A stretch of 64,000 nucleotides of DNA, taken from Atrina japonica. Its lineage: Eukaryota; Mollusca; Bivalvia; Pterioida; Pinnidae. This document shows positions 13,801 to 26,375 of this stretch, piece after piece. The notes below the pieces were generated by a model. It made no database searches. It was not told where the DNA came from and worked only from the letters and a program-made list of their open reading frames with translations. The translations under genes were made by a program, and so were the position numbers. Each line of letters opens with the position of its first letter. Position 1 is the stretch's first letter. The DNA is taken from assembly GCA_030159075.1 (NCBI GenBank), contig BROG01000557.1:236001-300000 (forward strand), written 5' to 3'.

Positions 13801-15420
13801 TACATAGAGCTAGATCCTGGTGTCTTAGACTACTCAACATCCTGGTGTCACTCTCAACAGTACATAGAGCTAGATCCTGGTGTTTAGACACTCAACAGTC
13901 ATACATATAGCTAGATCCTGGTGTCTAGATCACACCTTGCTAAATACTGGTGTCTAGACTCTCAACAGTCATACATAGAGCTAGATCCTGGTGTCTAGAC
14001 TCTCAACAGTCATACATAGAGCTAGAGTCATCAACAGTCATATAGAGCTAGATCCTGGTGTTTAGACTCTCAACAGTCATACATAGAGCTAGATCCTGGT
14101 GTCAGACTACATATAGCTGGTGTGTCTAGACTCTCAACATCATACATAGAGCTAGATCTAGACTAGACTCTCAACAGTCATACATAGAGCTACTGGTGTC
14201 TATACACAGACATACTAGAGCTAGATCCTGTGTCTGACTCTCAACAGATACATAGAGCTAGATCCTGGTGTCTAGACTCTCAACAGTCATACATAGAGCT
14301 AGATCCTGGTGTCTAGACTCTCAACAGTCATACTCAGATCCTGGTGTCTAGACTCATCATACATAGAGCTAGAGCTAGATCAACCTGGTAGATCTGGTAG
14401 ACTCTCAACAGTCAACAGTCATACATAGAGCTAGATCCTGGTGTCTAGACTCAACAGTCAACATAGAGCTAGATCCTGGTGTCTAGACTCTAGTCATACA
14501 TAGAGCTAGATCCTGGTGTCTAGTACATATAGCTAGATCCTGGTGTTTAGACTCTCAACAGTCTACATATCTAGACAGACTCTCAATAGTCATACATAGA
14601 GCTAGATCCTGGTGTCTAGACACTCAACAGTCATACTCTCAACTGGTGTTTAGACTCTCAACAGTCATACATAGAGCTAGATCCTGGTGTCTAGACTCTC
14701 AACAGTCATACATAGAGCTAGATCCTGGTGTTTAGACTCTCAACAGTCATACATAGAGCTAGATCCTGGTGTCTAAGAGTCATACATAGAGCTAGATCCT
14801 GGTGTCTAGACTCTCAACTCATACATAGTCATAGATCCTAGTGTCTAGACTCTCAACAGTCATACATAGAGCTAGATCCTGGTGTCTAGACTCTTTAGAC
14901 ATACTCATCTAGACTCTCAACAGTCATACATAGAGCTAGATCCTGGTGTCTAGACTCTCAACAGTCATACATAGAGCTAGATCCTGGTGTCTAGACTCTC
15001 AACAGTCATACATAGAGCTAGATCCTGGTGTTTAGACTCTCAACAGTCATACATAGAGCTAGATCCTGGTGTCTAGACTCTCAACAGTCATACATATAGC
15101 TAGATAGACTCTCAACAGTCATACATAGAGCTAGATCCTGGTGTTTAGACTCTCAACAGTCATACATAGAGCTAGATACTGGTGTCTAGACTCTCAACAG
15201 TCATACATATAGCTAGATACTGGTGTCTAAGGCATCTTCAAGACAAATCTCCACTATATAGCTAAATACTGGTGTCTAGACTCTCAACAGCCATACATAG
15301 ACCAAGATACTGGTGTCTAGAGTGTGTTCAGGGCAACTCTCAGTTTCCATACATATAGCTAGATACTAGTGTCTTCAGGACAACTCTCAACAGTCAGACA
15401 TATAGCTAAATACTGGTTTT
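10805..15420. repeat. 41-bp satellite array, about 110 units
   Basis: The unit contains CTCAACAGTCATACATAGAG, then CTAGATCCTGGTGTCTAGA, which includes a TCTAGA hexamer. Variation is of two kinds: substitutions (TATAG/GAGAG, GATACT/GATCCT) shared by neighbours, and many irregular internal deletions that leave fragments (for example 11130-11240, 11600-11730, 12640-12800, 14090-14230). The two ends (before 10860 and after 15230) carry longer diverged units with CATCTTCAAGACAA, the probable ancestral form. Confidence 0.97.
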
Positions 15421-16309
15421 GCACAAACTGATTCAGACTTGATATAGGAATTCTGTTTATTTATCTCAATTTTTGGATTATCGTTATTCTAGCAATCATA
15501 AAGATAAGATTTAGTGTACTGATCAAACAGTTTCATTTTTTTTGTCATGTAAAAATAAATCATACATTATCATATCGGGAATAAACTTACTCATTTCATG
15601 CACTTTAAGCAGCCATTGTGAATCAGGTATCAGAATATGTAAATGAGATAAAAGAAATTTGTTCAAATTAAAATTTTGAATGGTAAGGTGATGAACACAA
15701 AAACTTCAATGATTTTTAGGTCTAACATCTTCAAGATAATTAAGTTGTAAATTGTCAAAGTGAATTAGTTTGTGCTTTTGGGTCATACACCATTTACTTT
15801 TTACTAATGAATATCTCCTACGCTGCTTAAAATTCAATTAAAATGAAATCATCATGGAAACTGGTCTCATGTAAAGGGCAAAAAGTAAAATAAACAGGAG
15901 AAGCGACAGTAACATCTAAAGCATAAATTTAAATTTAAGATTTAGAAAAGACTGTTGTTCAGTGTAGTATATAGTTTCATACATGTTATTTTTTTAAAGT
16001 CAAAATCAATTTTGTATACATGTGTATCCTATCAAATCATTTAAATCTAAGTCTTAGAATGATTTTCTAAATTGTTGGAAATAAGCTAATCTTTTTCTCA
16101 AATAAACTTATTGAAAAATGAAAACTACATTTTAAAAGTTGTTTTTCTTGTTTTTTCATTTTTTGTTTTGTTTTGTTTTTTCAAATCAGTGGTGGTATAT
16201 TTATGTTGTCTTCAACAGAAGTGCAGAGAATTTTCATGTAAAAACATGGTAACAAAAAATGGCAAAAAAAATGGTAACAAAAAATGGCAAAAAATGGTAA
16301 CAAAAATTG
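15421..16309. other. AT-rich unique sequence, nothing recognised
   Basis: No gene seen. A few copies of AATGGTAACAAAAAATGGCA repeat at about 16240-16315, which accounts for the Lys/Asn-rich 87-codon frame there. Confidence 0.55.
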
Positions 16310-16317
16310 GCAAATTT

Positions 16318-16558
16318 TTTGTCTTCTTCTTGGTGGTGTCCTACACCACACTGAGTTATCAGTTAAGGTGGTGACTAGTGTTTATTGGTGATGGAGAAAA
16401 TTTGGTTACAATGTCTCCTGGAAGAGACCACCGATCTGCTGTAAGTAAACAAGCAAAATCTCAATTAATCAGCTTCCAGATTGAACTCATATCTGCAGTG
16501 ACTAGAGGAAAAGAACCATTTAAAATTGTGTTGCTCTAAGAATTCGGCCACTTAGACT
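16318..16558 (-). mobile_element. tRNA-derived SINE, copy 2
   Basis: On the minus strand the right end reads AGTCTAAGTGGCCGAATTCT then TAGAGC, an A-box-like tRNA head (about 16533-16550). GAGTTCAATCT follows as a B-box-like segment near 16479-16491. The body holds AGAGACCACCG and CCACACTGAGTTAT...CAGT, shared with the 51.3 kb copy. Gaps in the B box suggest an old, inactive copy. Confidence 0.7.
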
Positions 16559-16764
16559 GATAAATGGTGTCCCATGGTGCTCTGTACCATGCATTCAAGA
16601 TCTTGAGACAGAACTTGTCAGTCCACTTGACCACTGAGTCTCAAACAAAGCTTTTAATAGAAATGCATGTACATATAGTAATATCTAAATTATAGTGATA
16701 AAAATGGTACAACATTTATCTACTGATTTCTGTTTCACAACAGAAGAAGGAGGATCTAAAGTGC

Positions 16765-17232
16765 AGAAAACTCAAGTGAGCTATTATGATCATTCCACGT
16801 CCATCATCCATCTGTACGTCAACTATTCATGTCTTCTCTGAAACAAGTGAAAGGATTTGACAAAACCTAACATGGAGGAAGTACTCAACATCCTCTAGCA
16901 CAATTTTTACCGAGATCGGCCCAGGGTGGATCCAGAGTGGGGCAAAATAGGTCACAGAGGGTACAGTTTTTTAATGGAATTGAATTATGTTCATAAATGA
17001 ACCTTTAGTGGGGATTTTAAATGACATAGGGTATGGACAATTGCTTATTAACTCAAAACTTGTTGACTTTTTGTATACAAAGATATGTTGTTAGCAATTT
17101 TCTAAGAATAATTGTGATGAAGTTTCAAGGTCATGGGCTTGAGAATCAAGGTCACAGGCAGCAAAGTAAACAGTTGCATTGTTGACAAAATTTGCTAGGT
17201 GGGCACTTTTAGGTCAATTGGGCTTGTTGTTT
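16765..17232 (+). mobile_element. Long dispersed bivalve repeat, copy
   Basis: Starts at CTCAAGTGAGCTATTATGAT and ends at GGTCAATTGGGCTTGTTG. It contains the CTTCTCTGAAACAAGTGAAA and GGGGCAAAATAGGTC phrases of the family. An internal part is missing relative to the 34 kb copy. Confidence 0.7.
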
Positions 17233-17706
17233 ATGTCAAGAATTGTACCAAAGGTATGAAAGAAACTAATGCCCTATAGGTTTAGTGTAGGGTTTTGAGC
17301 TATCTATAGTCCGTTTGCTTTCCATTGAAACTGGAGTTTTGTTAAATTACATACTTTTCACTTAATCAAAAAATGTGAATTTTACAGCAATGTTTTTAAT
17401 TTTACCATACATAACTGAACTGTGAAAATGCAAATTTTAGGTTTGCTAACAAAACTTTTACCCATTTAATGCAATACAAAATGTTGTAAATGTTTGTGTG
17501 GGTAAATGCAGAGTAGATTAAACAGCACCCATAATTCTTTCTGATTCATGCAAAAGTAGGTCATATGCAAATCAGAAACTCTGGGCCATATGACAGTAGA
17601 CTGGCATGGGATTGTATCATAAATTCATAATTATTTTTTATGAACTGAAACAAAAATTATAAGTCTACATCATTTTTAATATAATGCACAACACTATGTT
17701 AAAGAA
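17233..17706. other. AT-rich unique sequence, nothing recognised
   Basis: No reading frame, repeat or RNA feature noticed. Confidence 0.55.
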
Positions 17707-18260
17707 CCATCACAGTGTATCCATCACCACACAGGGGATGGATACAATGTTACTTTCCTAAGACCTCAACATAGGGGATGGATACAATGTTACTTTCCTA
17801 CGACCTCAACATAGGGGATGGATACAATGTTACTTTCCTACGACCTCAACATAGGGGATGGATACAATGTTACTTTCCTAAGACCTCAACATAGGGGATG
17901 GATACAATGTTACTATCCTAAGACCTCAACATAGGGGATGGATACAATGTTACTATCCTAAGACCTCAACATAGGGGATGGATACAATGTTACTATCCTA
18001 TGACCTCAACATAGGGGATGGATACAATGTTACCATCCTAAGACCTCAACATAGGGGATGGATACAAGGTTACTATCCTATGACCTCAACATAGGGGATG
18101 GATACAATGTTACTGTCCTAAGACCTCAACATAGGGGATGGATACAATGTTACTGTCCTAAGACCTCAACATAGGGGATGGATACAATGTTACTGTCCTA
18201 AGACCTCAACATAGGGGATGGATACAATGTTACTGTCCTACGACCTCAACACAGGGGATG
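17707..18260. repeat. 40-bp satellite, homogeneous block
   Basis: Units with GACCTCAACATAGGGGATGG, then ATACAATGTTACT and a TTCCTA/ATCCTA/GTCCTA variant, at an exact 40 bp period. Variants occur in runs (TTTCC, then TATCC, then TGTCC), a footprint of stepwise local duplication. Confidence 0.97.
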
Positions 18261-20130
18261 GATACACTATTATTGCTATCGTAAGACCTTAATACAGGAG
18301 GTGGATACACAATATCCCTATACTTTCCTAAGACCTCAACATAGGGGATGGATACACTGTTATAACTATCCTATCACTGTCCTAAGACCCTCAACATAGG
18401 GGATACACTGTTATAACTATGTTACTTTCCTACGACCTCAACACAGGGGATGGATACAATGTTAACTATATCACTACTAAACCTCAATACATAGGGGTTA
18501 TATACAATGTTCACTTTCCTACGACCTCAACATAGGGGGTGGATACAATGTTACTATCCTAAGACCTAAACCATAGGGGATGGATACAATGTATACTGTC
18601 CTAAGACCTCAACATAGGGGATGGATATACATGTTAACTATCCTCACTTTCCTAAGACCTCAATACATAGGAGGATGGATACAATGTTTAACTATCCTAT
18701 CAACCTCAACATAGGGGAGGTGGATACAATTGTTATACTATCCTATCACAACCTCAACATAGGGGATGGATACAATGTTATAACTATCCTATCACTAAGA
18801 CCTCAACATAGGGGGTGGATACAGTGTTACTTCCCTATCACCTCAACCATAGGGGGTGGATACAATGTTACTGTCCCTACGACCTTAACATAGGGGGTGG
18901 ATACATTGTTATAACTGTCCTATCACTTTCCTAAGACCTTAACATAGGGGGTGGATACATTGTTTACTGTCCTATCACTTTTCTAAGACCTTAATAGGGG
19001 ATGGATATAATGTTAACTATCCATCACCTACGACCTCAACACAGGGGGTGGATACAATGTTATAACTCCTATCACTTTCCTAAGACCTCAACATAGGGGA
19101 TGGATACATTGTTAACTTTCCTACGACCTCAACCATAGGGGGATGGATACAATGTTACTATCCTATCACTTTCCTAAGACCTCAACACAGGGGGTGGATA
19201 CATTGTTTACTGTCCTATCACTTTCCTAAGACCTCAATACAGGGGATGGATACATTGTTATAACAATGTTCACTTTCCTACGACCTCAAACATAGGGGAT
19301 GGATAACTATGTTACTGTCCTAAAGACCTCAATATAGGGGATGGATACAATGTTACTATCCTATCACTTTCCTAAGACCTCATAGGGGTGTGATGGATTG
19401 TTATAACTATCCTACCACTTTCCTACGACCTCAACACAGGGGATGGATACAATGTTATAACTGTCCTAAGACTTTCCTAAGACCTCAATATAGGGGATGG
19501 ATATATTGTTATAAACTGTCCTAAGACCTAAGACCATAGGGGATGGATATAATGTTATAACTATCCTACGACCTCAACACAGGGGGTGGATACATTGTTT
19601 AACTATCCTAAGACCTTTCCTAAACAATAGGGGATGGATACATTGTTATAACTGTCCTATCACTTTCCTAAGACCTCAATACAGGGGATGGATACATTGT
19701 TACTATCCTCACTTTCCTAAGACCTCAATATAGGGGATGGATACAATGTTATACTACTTTCCTACGACCTCAACATAGGGAGGATGGATATATTGTTTAC
19801 TATCCTACTTTCCGAAGACCTCAACACAGGGGGATACATTGTTATATACTATCCTTCACTTTCCTAAGACCTCAACATAGGGGATGGATACATTGTTATA
19901 ACTATCCTATCACTCAACCTAGGGGATGGATATAATTGTTTACTATCCTAAGACCTCAACATAGGGGATGGATACAATGTTACTATCCTAAGACCTCGAA
20001 CATAGGGGGTGGATACATTGTTACTATCCTAAGACTTTCTAAGACCTTAAATAGGGGATGGATTATAATGTTACCACTATCCTATCACTGTCCTAAGACC
20101 TCAACACAGGGGATGGATACATTGTTATAA
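18261..20130. repeat. 40-bp satellite family, irregular block
   Basis: Same family as the block before it, but with frequent indels, doubled letters and partial units, mixed with the longer TATAACTATCCTATCAC form of the following block. It could be a decayed boundary zone or a poorly resolved consensus. Confidence 0.9.
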
Positions 20131-20920
20131 CTATCCTATCACTTTCCTAAGACCTTAATACAGGAGGTGGATACACTGTTATAACTATCCTATCACTTTC
20201 CTAAGACCTTAATACAGGAGGTGGATACACTGTTATAACTATCCTATCACTTTCCTAAGACCTCAATACAGGAGGTGGATACACTGTTATAACTATCCTA
20301 TCACTTTCCTAAGACCTTAATACAGGAGGTGGATACATTGTTATAACTATCCTATCACTTTTCTAAGACCTTAATACAGGAGGTGGATACATTGTTATAA
20401 CTATCCTATCACTTTCCTAAGACCTCAATACAGGAGGTGGATACATTGTTATAACTATCCTATCACTTTCCTAAGACCTCAATACAGGGGGTGGATACAT
20501 TGTTATAACTATCCTATCACTTTCCTAAGACCTCAATACAGGAGGTGGATACATTGTTATAACTATCCTATCACTTTCCTACAGGAGGTGGATACATTGT
20601 TATAACTATCCTATCACTTTCCTAAGACCTCAATACAGGGGGTGGATACACTGTTATAATTATCCTATCACTTTCCTAAGACCTCGATACAGGAGGTGGA
20701 TACATTGTTATAACTATCCTATCACTTTCCTAAGACCTCAATACAGGGGGTGGATACATTGTTATAATTATCCTATCACTTTCCTAAGACCTCAATACAG
20801 GGGGTGGATACATTGTTATAACTATCCTATCACTTTCCTAAGACCTCAATACAGGAGGTGGATACACTGTTATAACTATCCTATCACTTTCCTAAGACCT
20901 CAATACAGGAGGTGGACACA
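20131..20920. repeat. 55-bp derived satellite block
   Basis: Units hold GACCTCAATACAGGAGGTGG and an added TTATAACTATCCTATCACTT segment, at about 55 bp. They are highly alike, implying recent expansion of a longer derivative of the 40 bp unit. One unit near 20575 lacks its first part. Confidence 0.92.
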
Positions 20921-22237
20921 TTGTTACTATCCTTATAACATCCACACAGGAGATGGATACACTGTTATAATTATCCTAAGACCTAATCACAAAAGAAGGA
21001 TACAATGTTATAGCTATACTGTGACCTCTACATAGGAGATGAATACACTTTTACTATCCTAAGGCCTCAACACAGGGGATAGATACACTGTTATAGATGT
21101 CCTATGACCTCTACACAGGGGATGGATACATTGTCACTAACCTAAGACATCAACACAAGGGATGGATATACTATTATAATTATCCTAAGACCTAATCACA
21201 AAAGAAGGATACAATGTTATAGCTATCCTGTGACCTCTACACAGGGGATGGATACACTTTTACTATCCTAAAACTTCAACCAAGAGGATACACTATTATG
21301 ACTATCCTTAGACATCAACACAGGGGATGGATACACTGTGATAGCTATCCTGTGATCTCTACACAGGAGATGGATACACTTTTATAGCTATCCTAAGACC
21401 TCAACACAGGAGATTAATATATTGTTATAACTATCCTAGCACCTTAACACAGGGGATGGGTACATTGTTATTATCTTAACACCTCAACACAGGGGGTGGA
21501 TATAATGTTACTATCCTAAGACCTCAACACAGGGGATGGATACACTATCATTCTATCCTTAAGACCTTAACACAGAAGGTGGATACACTGTTTAACTATC
21601 CTATAACTTTCCTATGACCTCAACACAATGGGTGGATATATTGTTACTATCCTAAGACATCAACAAAGGAAATGGATACAGTGTTAAAATTGTCCTAAGA
21701 CCTAATCACAAATGAAGGATACAATGTTATAGCTATACTGTGACCTCTACAAAGGAGATGAATACACTTTTACTATCCTAAGGCCTCAACACAGGGGATA
21801 GATACACTGTGATAGCTATCCTGGGACCTCTACACAGGAGATGGATACACTTTTACTATCCTAAATCTTTAACCAAGGGGATACACTATTACAACTACTC
21901 TAAGACCTCAACACAGGGGATAGATACACTGTTATAGCTATCCTGGGACCTCTACACAGGAGATGGATACACTTTTACTATCCTAAATCTTTAACCAAGG
22001 GGATACACTATTACAACTACTCTAAGACCTCAACACAGGGGATGGATACACTGTGATAGCTATCCTGGGACCTCTACACAGGAGATGGATACACTTTTAC
22101 TATCCTAAATCTTTAACCAAGGGGATACACTATTACAACTACTCTAAGACCTCAACACAGGGGATAGATACACTGTTATAGATGTCCTGTGACCTCTACA
22201 CAGGAGATGGATACACTTTTACTATCCTAAATATTTA

Positions 22238-22311
<74 letters not shown>

Positions 22312-22375
22312 CCAAGGGGATACACTATTACAACTATTCTAAGACCTCAACACAGGGGATGAATACACTGTTGTG
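20921..22375. repeat. 122-bp higher-order satellite block
   Basis: Three 40-bp-like monomers form a larger unit. GGGACCTCTACACAGGAGAT recurs at 21823, 21945 and 22067, giving exactly 122 bp. Earlier units (20921-21800) are related but less regular. Confidence 0.9.
22240..22309. repeat. Poly-C tract of about 70 bases
   Basis: An uninterrupted C run inside a satellite monomer. Sister monomers have only CC at this point (TTTAACCAAGG), so the run expanded in place, or is a sequencing or assembly artefact. Confidence 0.95.
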
Positions 22376-22937
22376 TTTTAAAGATTAAATTTCAAGTTGT
22401 AAGATTTTTATCATTATAAGTTACTAGAGGGACCACAGGCTGTATCACATTTTAGTTTTGAATAAAGTAATGGTGAACTAAAGACATTATCAATTATTCT
22501 CAGCTGTCATTTGATCATTCTAACACCTAAGTGTCTGACCAGACAAATCAACAGTTTTTGTAAATGTATATATTCATTAATTTCCCCCATTTCATTATTT
22601 CTTAGATAATGTTTGACAGTAAAAACTCATAACAGCTCGTCAATAGAAACTAAAAACCCTGTACATGCATTTGACTTTTAAATTTGCTGAATAGAATATG
22701 TGTTTTCCCTAACAATTAGAATACTTTTGTTAAATGTGACATAATTCAGTGTGTAGACCTACTGTATACTACATATCTGTCTGCTTTCATTGCTAACAAT
22801 GATCTGAAGCTTCAAACCAAAGTTGACCAGATCAGACAATTAAAAGTTGTGACTGGTTTCTTTTAATGCAGAAGTGTAGTCATTGGTCATTGTGTTTCAA
22901 ACTGTTATGGTCCAAAGAAAATTAACAAGCATTGTTT
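22376..22937. other. AT-rich unique sequence, nothing recognised
   Basis: No gene, repeat or RNA element noticed. Confidence 0.55.
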
Positions 22938-23540
22938 TAGACATTACTTTGACATCATTGCTTTGGACACATCATTGCTTTGGACACATCATTGCTTGGG
23001 ACACATCATTGCTTGGGACACATCATTGCTTTGGACACATCATTGCTTTAGACATCATTGCTTGGGACACATCATTGCTTTTGACACATCGTTGCTTTGG
23101 ACACATCATTGCTTTGGACACATCATTGCTTGGGACACATCATTGCTTTAGACATCATTGCTTTGGACACATCATTGCTTTGGACACACCATTGCTTTGG
23201 ACACATCGTTGCTTTGGACACATCATTGCTTTGGACACATCATTGCTTGGGACACATCATTGCTTTAGACATCATTGCTTTGGACACATCATTGCTTTGG
23301 ACACATCATTGCTTTGGACACATCATTGCTTGGGACACATCATTGCTTTAGACATCATTGCTTTGGACACATCATTGCTTTGGACACATCTTTGCTTTGG
23401 ACATCATTGCTTTCAAAACAACATTGCCTTAGACACATTGCTTTGGACACATCATTGTTTTGAACACATCACTGCTTTGGACAAGTCATTGCTTTCAACA
23501 CATCATTGCTTTGGATGCATCATTGCTTTGGACAAGTCAT
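22938..23540. repeat. 17-bp minisatellite, subfamily A
   Basis: The unit is close to ATTGCTTTGGACACATC. As 17 is not a multiple of 3 and no frame of the unit has a stop, all three plus frames stay open and give a 17-residue peptide repeat; the 220-codon frame at 22883-23545 is that artefact. GGGACACATC and TAGACATC variants recur in a larger pattern. Confidence 0.96.
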
Positions 23541-24122
23541 TGTAATGTAAAAGTTATTGTGTTATACAAGTCATTGTGTTGTACAAGTCATTGTGTTGTA
23601 CAAGAGATTGTGTTGTACAAGTCATTGTAATGTACAAGTTATTGTAATGTACAACTTATTGTGTTGTACAAGTCATTGTGTTGTACAAGTCATTGTGTTG
23701 TACAAGAGATTGTGTTGTACAAGTCATTGTAATGTACAAGTCATTGTTTTGTACAAGTTATTGTGTTTGACAAGTCATTGTGTTGTACAAGTCATTGTGT
23801 TGTACAAGTTATTGTGTTCGACAAGTCATTGCTTTGAACATGTCATTGGGTTGACAGTTATTGCTTTGGATAAGTCATTGCTTTGATACATCATCCTTTA
23901 GACAAGTCATTGTGTTGGACAAGTCCTTACTTTGTACAAGTCATTGTGTTGGACAAGTCATCATGTTGGACAAATCACTGTGTTATACAAGTCACTGTGT
24001 TATACAAGTCAATGTGTTGTACAAGTCATTGTGTTGTACAAGTCATTGTGTTGTACAAGTCATTGTGTTGTGCAAGACATTGTGTTGGACAAATCACTAT
24101 GTTGTACAAGTCATTTATTGCT
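23541..24122. repeat. 17-bp minisatellite, subfamily B
   Basis: The unit is close to GTACAAGTCATTGTGTT. It aligns with subfamily A over ACA.GTCATTG..TTG at the same period, so the two share an ancestor. The switch at about 23540 is abrupt, with A-like units reappearing at about 23820-23890. Open frames here are repeat translations. Confidence 0.96.
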
Positions 24123-24249
24123 TTAGACAAACAATTAATCACTTCACCAAACTCTGGCCATCAGACAGTTGATCACTTAAATTATCAGCATTATTGAAGT
24201 GACCATTCCAAACATAACTCTTACTGAGATGAAAAGTAAAATATCAGCC

Positions 24250-25105
24250 TTATTAGATGACTGATTTACGTGTGTGATCACCTTACCTAGGTGACTGATT
24301 TACGTGTTATCACCTTACCTAGGTTACTGATTTACTTGTGTGATCACCTTACCTAGGTGACCAATTTACTGGTGTGATCACCTTAACTGGGTGACCAATT
24401 TACTTGTGTGATCACCTTAACTGGGTGACCAATTTACTTGTGTGATCACCTTACCTAGGTGACTGATTTACTTGTGTGATCACCTTACCTAGGTGACTGA
24501 TTTACTTGTGTGATCACCTTACCTAGGTGACTGATTTACTTGTGTGATCACCTTACCTAGGTGACTGATTTACTTGTGTGATCACCTTACCTAGGTGACT
24601 GATTTACGTGTGTGATCACCTTACCTAGGTGACTGATTTACTTGTGTGATCACCTTACCTAGGTGACCAATTTACTTGTGTGATCACCGTACCTAGGTGA
24701 CCAATTTACTTGTGTGATCACCTTACCTAGGTGACCAATTTACTGGTGTGATCACCTTAACTGGGTGACCAATTTACTTGTGTGATCACCTTACCTAGGT
24801 GACCAATTTACTTGTGTGATCACCTTACCTAGGTGACTGATTTACTTGTGTGATCACCTTACCTAGGTGACTGATTTACTTGTGTGATCACCTTACCTAG
24901 GTGACTGATTTACTTGTGTGATCACCTTACCTAGGTGACTGATTTACTTGTGTGATCACCTTACCTAGGTGACTGATTTACTTGTGTGATCACCTTACCT
25001 AGGTGACTGATTTACTTGTGTGATCACCTTACCTAGGTGACTGATTTACTTGTGTGATCACCTTACCTAGGTGACTGATTTACTTAAGTGATCACCTCAC
25101 ATCAG
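24250..25105. repeat. 34-bp minisatellite with hairpin unit, about 25 copies
   Basis: The unit contains GTGATCACCTTACCTAGGTG, then ACTGATTTACTT. Period 34 bp is confirmed by CACCTTACCT at 24481 and 24515. Each unit holds the 8-bp palindromes GTGATCAC and ACCTAGGT, and a 6-bp stem TCACCT/AGGTGA around a 5-base loop. ACCAATTTAC and ACTGATTTAC variants occur in runs. Confidence 0.96.
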
Positions 25106-26060
25106 CCTTACCTAGGTGACCAATTGACTAGGTAACCACATGCATCACTCTCAGGTATAACCTATGTTTATTAGCCTCAGGTAACCACTTTATGTACTGG
25201 TACAATTTTCAAGAACCAAATTTGTGCATAAGCCTCAGGTAACCACATCATGTATCACCCTCAGGTAACCACCTAATGTACAAATCCCAGGTAACTTTCT
25301 TATGTACAAGTCCAAGGTAACTTCCTTTTGTACAAGTACATGTACCAGGTCACCACATGATGTACAAATCCCTACAATACCACAGTCTCTGTTAATTGTC
25401 TCATGTATCAGCCTCATGTAACTGCCTTATGTATCTGCCCCAAATAACTGCCTGAGCCTCATGTACCTGCCTCATCTATCAGCTCATGTAACTGCCTCAC
25501 CTTTCAGTGTCAGGTGATTACCTTATCCATCAGCCTCATTGTAACTGCCTCATCTATCAGCCTCATGTACTTGTACCTGCCTCATCAATCAGCCTCATGT
25601 AACTACCTCATCTATCAGCCTCATGTACTTGTACCTGCCTCATCAATCAGCCTCATGTAACTACCTCATCTATCAGCCTCATGTACTTGTACCTGCCTCA
25701 TCAATCAGCCTCATGTAACTACCTCATCTATCAGCCTCATTGTAACTGCCTCATCACCTTGCATAGGTCAATCAGTTTACTCATGCAACTGCCTCATTTA
25801 TCAGTCTAATGTAACTGCCTCATCTATCAGCCTCATGTAACTGCCTCATCTATCATCCTCATTTACTTGTAACTGCCTCATCTATCAGCCTTGTGTAACT
25901 ACCTCATCTATCACCAATTTACTTGTGTCTCACCTCATCTATCATGATTTACTTGTGTAACTACCCTCATCTATTTAGCCTTTATGTGTCTGCCTCATCT
26001 ATCAGCCTTATGTAACTACCTCATCTATCAGCTTCATATGTCTGCCTCATCTGTCAGTCT
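25106..26060. repeat. 26-bp degenerate repeat with 58-bp higher-order units
   Basis: TCATCTATCAGCCTCATGTA-like units with AACTGCC joins. From about 25555 to 25740 a 58 bp pair unit containing GTACTTGTACCTGCCTCATC is repeated. The left part (25106-25440) is a looser form with CAGGTAACCAC. No coding meaning seen. Confidence 0.88.
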
Positions 26061-26211
26061 GAACACTTTTACTTATACTGGAGAATATCATTAATTTAAA
26101 CAAAATTGTAAGAAAAATTTCCCTTTGTGAAATCCAGCAATAGACAGATAAAACTTGTTTAAAGGCACAAAGTAAAATGCCCAATTTGTATACTAAACAT
26201 TTTGAAATATA

Positions 26212-26375
26212 CAGTGAAACTTCACCTACAGACCATTTAAGTGAGGTTCTGTACTTATTTAATTATCTATCAAGAGACTGGAAGTTTATGAAATGTACGG
26301 TGGTCTTCTAAGTGAGGTGGTCTCCTAAGGGAGGTGGTCTCCTAAGCATGATGGTCTTTAGGCAAAGTTCTACTG
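26212..26375. mobile_element. MITE with CAGT termini, TA target (Tc1/mariner-pogo-like)
   Basis: A 164-bp element. The left end CAGTGAAACTTCACCTACAG and the reverse complement of the right end, CAGTAGAACTTTGCCTAAAG, match at 20 of the first 25 positions, counting AGACCAT just inside. TA flanks both sides (26210-26211 and 26376-26377). CAGT-type termini with TA target are known for pogo/Tigger-like elements. It has no coding capacity. The right end merges into the 37 bp array. Confidence 0.75.

Noticed and set aside
22883..23545. 220-codon open frame on plus
   Set aside because: Translation of a stop-free 17-bp repeat, open in all three frames; no domain.
24250..25105. CRISPR array
   Set aside because: Units abut without unique spacers, and the context is eukaryotic.
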